Part shown: positions 5,214 through 6,284 of the stretch, piece by piece
How positions within the stretch are numbered: the stretch's first letter is position 1
Layout of the letters: the number at the start of each line of letters is the position of its first letter
Origin: Erysipelotrichaceae bacterium
GTDB lineage: Bacteria > Bacillota_I > Bacilli_A > Erysipelotrichales > Erysipelotrichaceae
DNA: 6,284 nucleotides
Direction of reading: 5' to 3'
Assembly (NCBI GenBank): GCA_017405675.1
Contig: JAFRAB010000009.1
Location: 1-6,284 of the forward strand
Program-made: the position numbers and the translations under genes
Notes under the pieces: generated by a model
What the model was told of the DNA's origin: nothing
The model's input: the letters and a program-made list of their open reading frames with translations, nothing else
Database searches by the model: none

Positions 5214-6038
5214 ATGATACAGGATATTTACCCGCATGTACTGAATAACCGGTATGCAGAAAAAAGAGATCCAATTGAAACGGATCAGGTCTTTCTGTTT
5301 GAAGCTAACAGTGTTCTGGTGAAGGTGGAAGGTGAACATATTGAACTTCCTGAGGTAAAGGACATCGATACAAGGGATTTGGTATACCTTTTCAGCATTG
5401 ACGAAACAGCATATTTCATGTGCGAGAATGATGCTAAGGCACCTGATGGATATGAATATGCTGAAATGAGAGCCCTGATGTCTGTCCAATGGAAACCTGA
5501 ATATACAGCATATGCCCTGATGACTGGGTATCACCTGTATGACTGGTACCGCAATAACAGATACTGCGGACATTGTGGCCACAAAATGATTCATGATGAC
5601 ACAGAAAGAGCACAGTTGTGCCCTGAATGCGGTCATAAGGAATATCCTCGTATCAATCCCGCAGTTATAGTTGGTGTCATAAACGGCGATCAGATATTAC
5701 TGACCCGCTATCGTATCAGAGGCAATATGAACGCCCTGGTAGCCGGTTTTACGGAAATAGGCGAAACCCGGGAACAGACAGTATCCAGAGAAGTCATGGA
5801 AGAAACCGGATTAAAAGTTAAGAATATCAGATATTACAAATCCCAGCCATGGGGCATAGCTCAGGATTTACTGATGGGCTTCTATTGTGATGTTGAAGGT
5901 GATGATACCATTACCATGGATGCCGGTGAGCTGAAATATGCCTGCTGGGTCAACAGAGAAGATATTGTCTTACAGCCGCGCAATTACAGTCTGACCAATG
6001 AGATGATGAAAAGATTCAAAGACGGTCACAAATGCTAG
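5214..6038 (+). CDS. nudC: NAD(H) pyrophosphatase, Nudix family (NudC)
   Basis: NudC splits NADH or NAD into NMN(H) and AMP and in several bacteria removes NAD caps from RNA 5' ends. The 274 residues show the family order: a variable N-terminal domain (1-110), a four-cysteine zinc ribbon CGHC (118-121) and CPEC (136-139) followed by YPRINPAVIV, and a complete Nudix box GFTEIGETREQTVSREVMEETGL (178-200) with the metal-binding REVMEE. The NudC hallmark SQPW follows at 210-213. The hallmark is normally SQPWPFPxS; here it continues GIAQ, so the second half is changed while LLMGF after it is kept. The start ATG has GGGAG 6 bases upstream and lies 27 bases after rlmH, so it is probably the last gene of the metG operon. 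No clear terminator follows; an IS element begins about 25 bases after the stop. Confidence 0.93.
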   Translation: MIQDIYPHVLNNRYAEKRDPIETDQVFLFEANSVLVKVEGEHIELPEVKDIDTRDLVYLFSIDETAYFMCENDAKAPDGYEYAEMRALMSVQWKPEYTAYALMTGYHLYDWYRNNRYCGHCGHKMIHDDTERAQLCPECGHKEYPRINPAVIVGVINGDQILLTRYRIRGNMNALVAGFTEIGETREQTVSREVMEETGLKVKNIRYYKSQPWGIAQDLLMGFYCDVEGDDTITMDAGELKYACWVNREDIVLQPRNYSLTNEMMKRFKDGHKC

Positions 6039-6069
6039 AATACATTTAAAAACCTGTTCTGTTTGATAC

Positions 6070-6130
6070 AATCCCACTAAAGTAGACACGAGAAAAAGTT
6101 AAATCTCGCCAATCTAAGAAAGGTGGGATT
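6070..6130 (+). repeat. Inverted repeat joining the IS tip to the orfA ribosome binding site
   Basis: AATCCCAC (6070-6077) is a perfect complement of GTGGGATT (6123-6130); an inner stem CGAGA (6089-6093) / TCTCG (6104-6108) lies between. The right arm contains most of the GGTGGG Shine-Dalgarno (6122-6127) for the transposase at 6136. RNA read through from nudC could therefore fold the site closed. Confidence 0.65.
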
Positions 6131-6135
6131 TTATC

Positions 6136-6284
6136 ATGGGAAAAAAGTCAAAATATAACGCGAAACAAAAAGTACAAGCGTGCGAAGATTATCTGTCTGG
6201 GAAGAAATCGGCGGCAGAGATTGCCAGAGAACTGGGGATGGGGAAACGAGGAATAGTAACAGTCAAAGGATGGGCAAGAAATTA
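6136..6284 (+). CDS. IS3-family transposase OrfA, N-terminal part (cut by window edge)
   Basis: An open frame of 49 codons runs from ATG 6136 to the window edge. It starts MGKKSKYNAKQKVQACEDYL, followed by SGKKSAAEIARELGMGKRG and W at residue 46. This is the N-terminal helix-turn-helix of IS3/IS150-type OrfA (K-Y-x-x-x-x-K-x-x-x-x-E-x-Y-L, then AAEIARELG). The stretch GMGKRGIVTVKGW is about three residues longer than the usual G-x-x-K-x-T-x-x-x-W, so the second helix region is atypical. A GGTGGG ribosome binding site lies 8 bases upstream and sits in an inverted repeat. No stop is seen. Confidence 0.82.
   Translation, partial: MGKKSKYNAKQKVQACEDYLSGKKSAAEIARELGMGKRGIVTVKGWARN

Larger units (their letters stand above)
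6064..6284 (+). mobile_element. 5' end of a second, different IS3-family insertion sequence
   Basis: The sequence TGATACAATCCCACTAAAGT then AGACA resembles IS3-family terminal repeats (TG start, CCCA block, GACA) and lies 72 bases before a transposase orfA start. It differs from the element at the left edge in both tip and OrfA sequence. The element continues beyond the window, so its right end and target duplication cannot be assessed. The exact tip could be a few bases away from 6064. Confidence 0.75.

Noticed and set aside
5088..5636. 182-codon minus-strand open frame across the rlmH/nudC junction
   Set aside because: It lies antisense to two well-identified genes, has no ribosome binding site or family features and is a shadow of their codon pattern.
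6039..6063. Terminator after nudC
   Set aside because: Only a very short AAC/GTT pairing is present in this stretch; no usable stem or T-run is seen before the IS tip.
1..6284. Composite transposon carrying the metG operon between two IS elements
   Set aside because: The two IS ends differ in terminal repeat, leader structure and OrfA sequence, so they are different elements and would not normally mobilise the segment together; the genes between are mostly housekeeping.
1..6284. CRISPR array, tRNA or rRNA genes, toxin-antitoxin or defence genes
   Set aside because: No regularly spaced direct repeats, no tRNA or rRNA sequence landmarks and no recognisable defence domains were found on either strand.

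Overview
The window looks like chromosomal DNA of a low-to-moderate GC member of the Bacillota. The support is a T-box leader ahead of metG, strong AGGAGG-type ribosome binding sites, an LPXTG-like cell-wall sorting signal, and AT-rich intergenic regions with sigma-A-like promoters. Protein style would fit a gut anaerobe such as an Erysipelotrichia member, but that placement is a guess.

Layout, left to right. Positions 1-244 are the 5' end of an IS3-family insertion sequence whose orfA reads leftward out of the window. Next come three leftward genes. A 68-residue protein (286-492) consists of almost nothing but a signal peptide and a sortase signal. A permuted NlpC/P60-type (YiiX/LRAT-like) cysteine hydrolase (558-1094) and a histidine-phosphatase-superfamily protein (1094-1858) overlap stop-to-start as TAATG. 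A divergent, motif-rich intergenic region (1859-2057) separates them from a rightward, strongly signalled, single-gene unit of unknown function (2058-2492). That gene has a good promoter, a GNRA-loop hairpin at the predicted 5' end of its mRNA, an AAGGAGG ribosome binding site and its own terminator.

A methionine T-box riboswitch (about 2590-2790) then controls metG (methionyl-tRNA synthetase), followed by rlmH (23S rRNA pseudouridine-1915 methyltransferase, GTG start inside the metG stop) and nudC (NADH pyrophosphatase / NAD-cap hydrolase, Nudix family). These form one apparent translation-linked operon. A second, different IS3-family element begins about 25 bases after the nudC stop (about 6064) and reads rightward off the window.

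Nothing here forms an obvious new defence or mobile system. The most interesting signals are: (i) both unrelated IS ends carry an inverted repeat pairing the element's tip with the transposase ribosome binding site, and both lie in sense orientation just after the stop codon of a host gene; (ii) the minimal sortase-substrate gene with an inverted repeat around its -10 box; (iii) the unrecognised, apparently highly expressed 144-residue protein; (iv) a metG T-box whose terminator appears to sequester the tRNA-binding T-box bulge itself.
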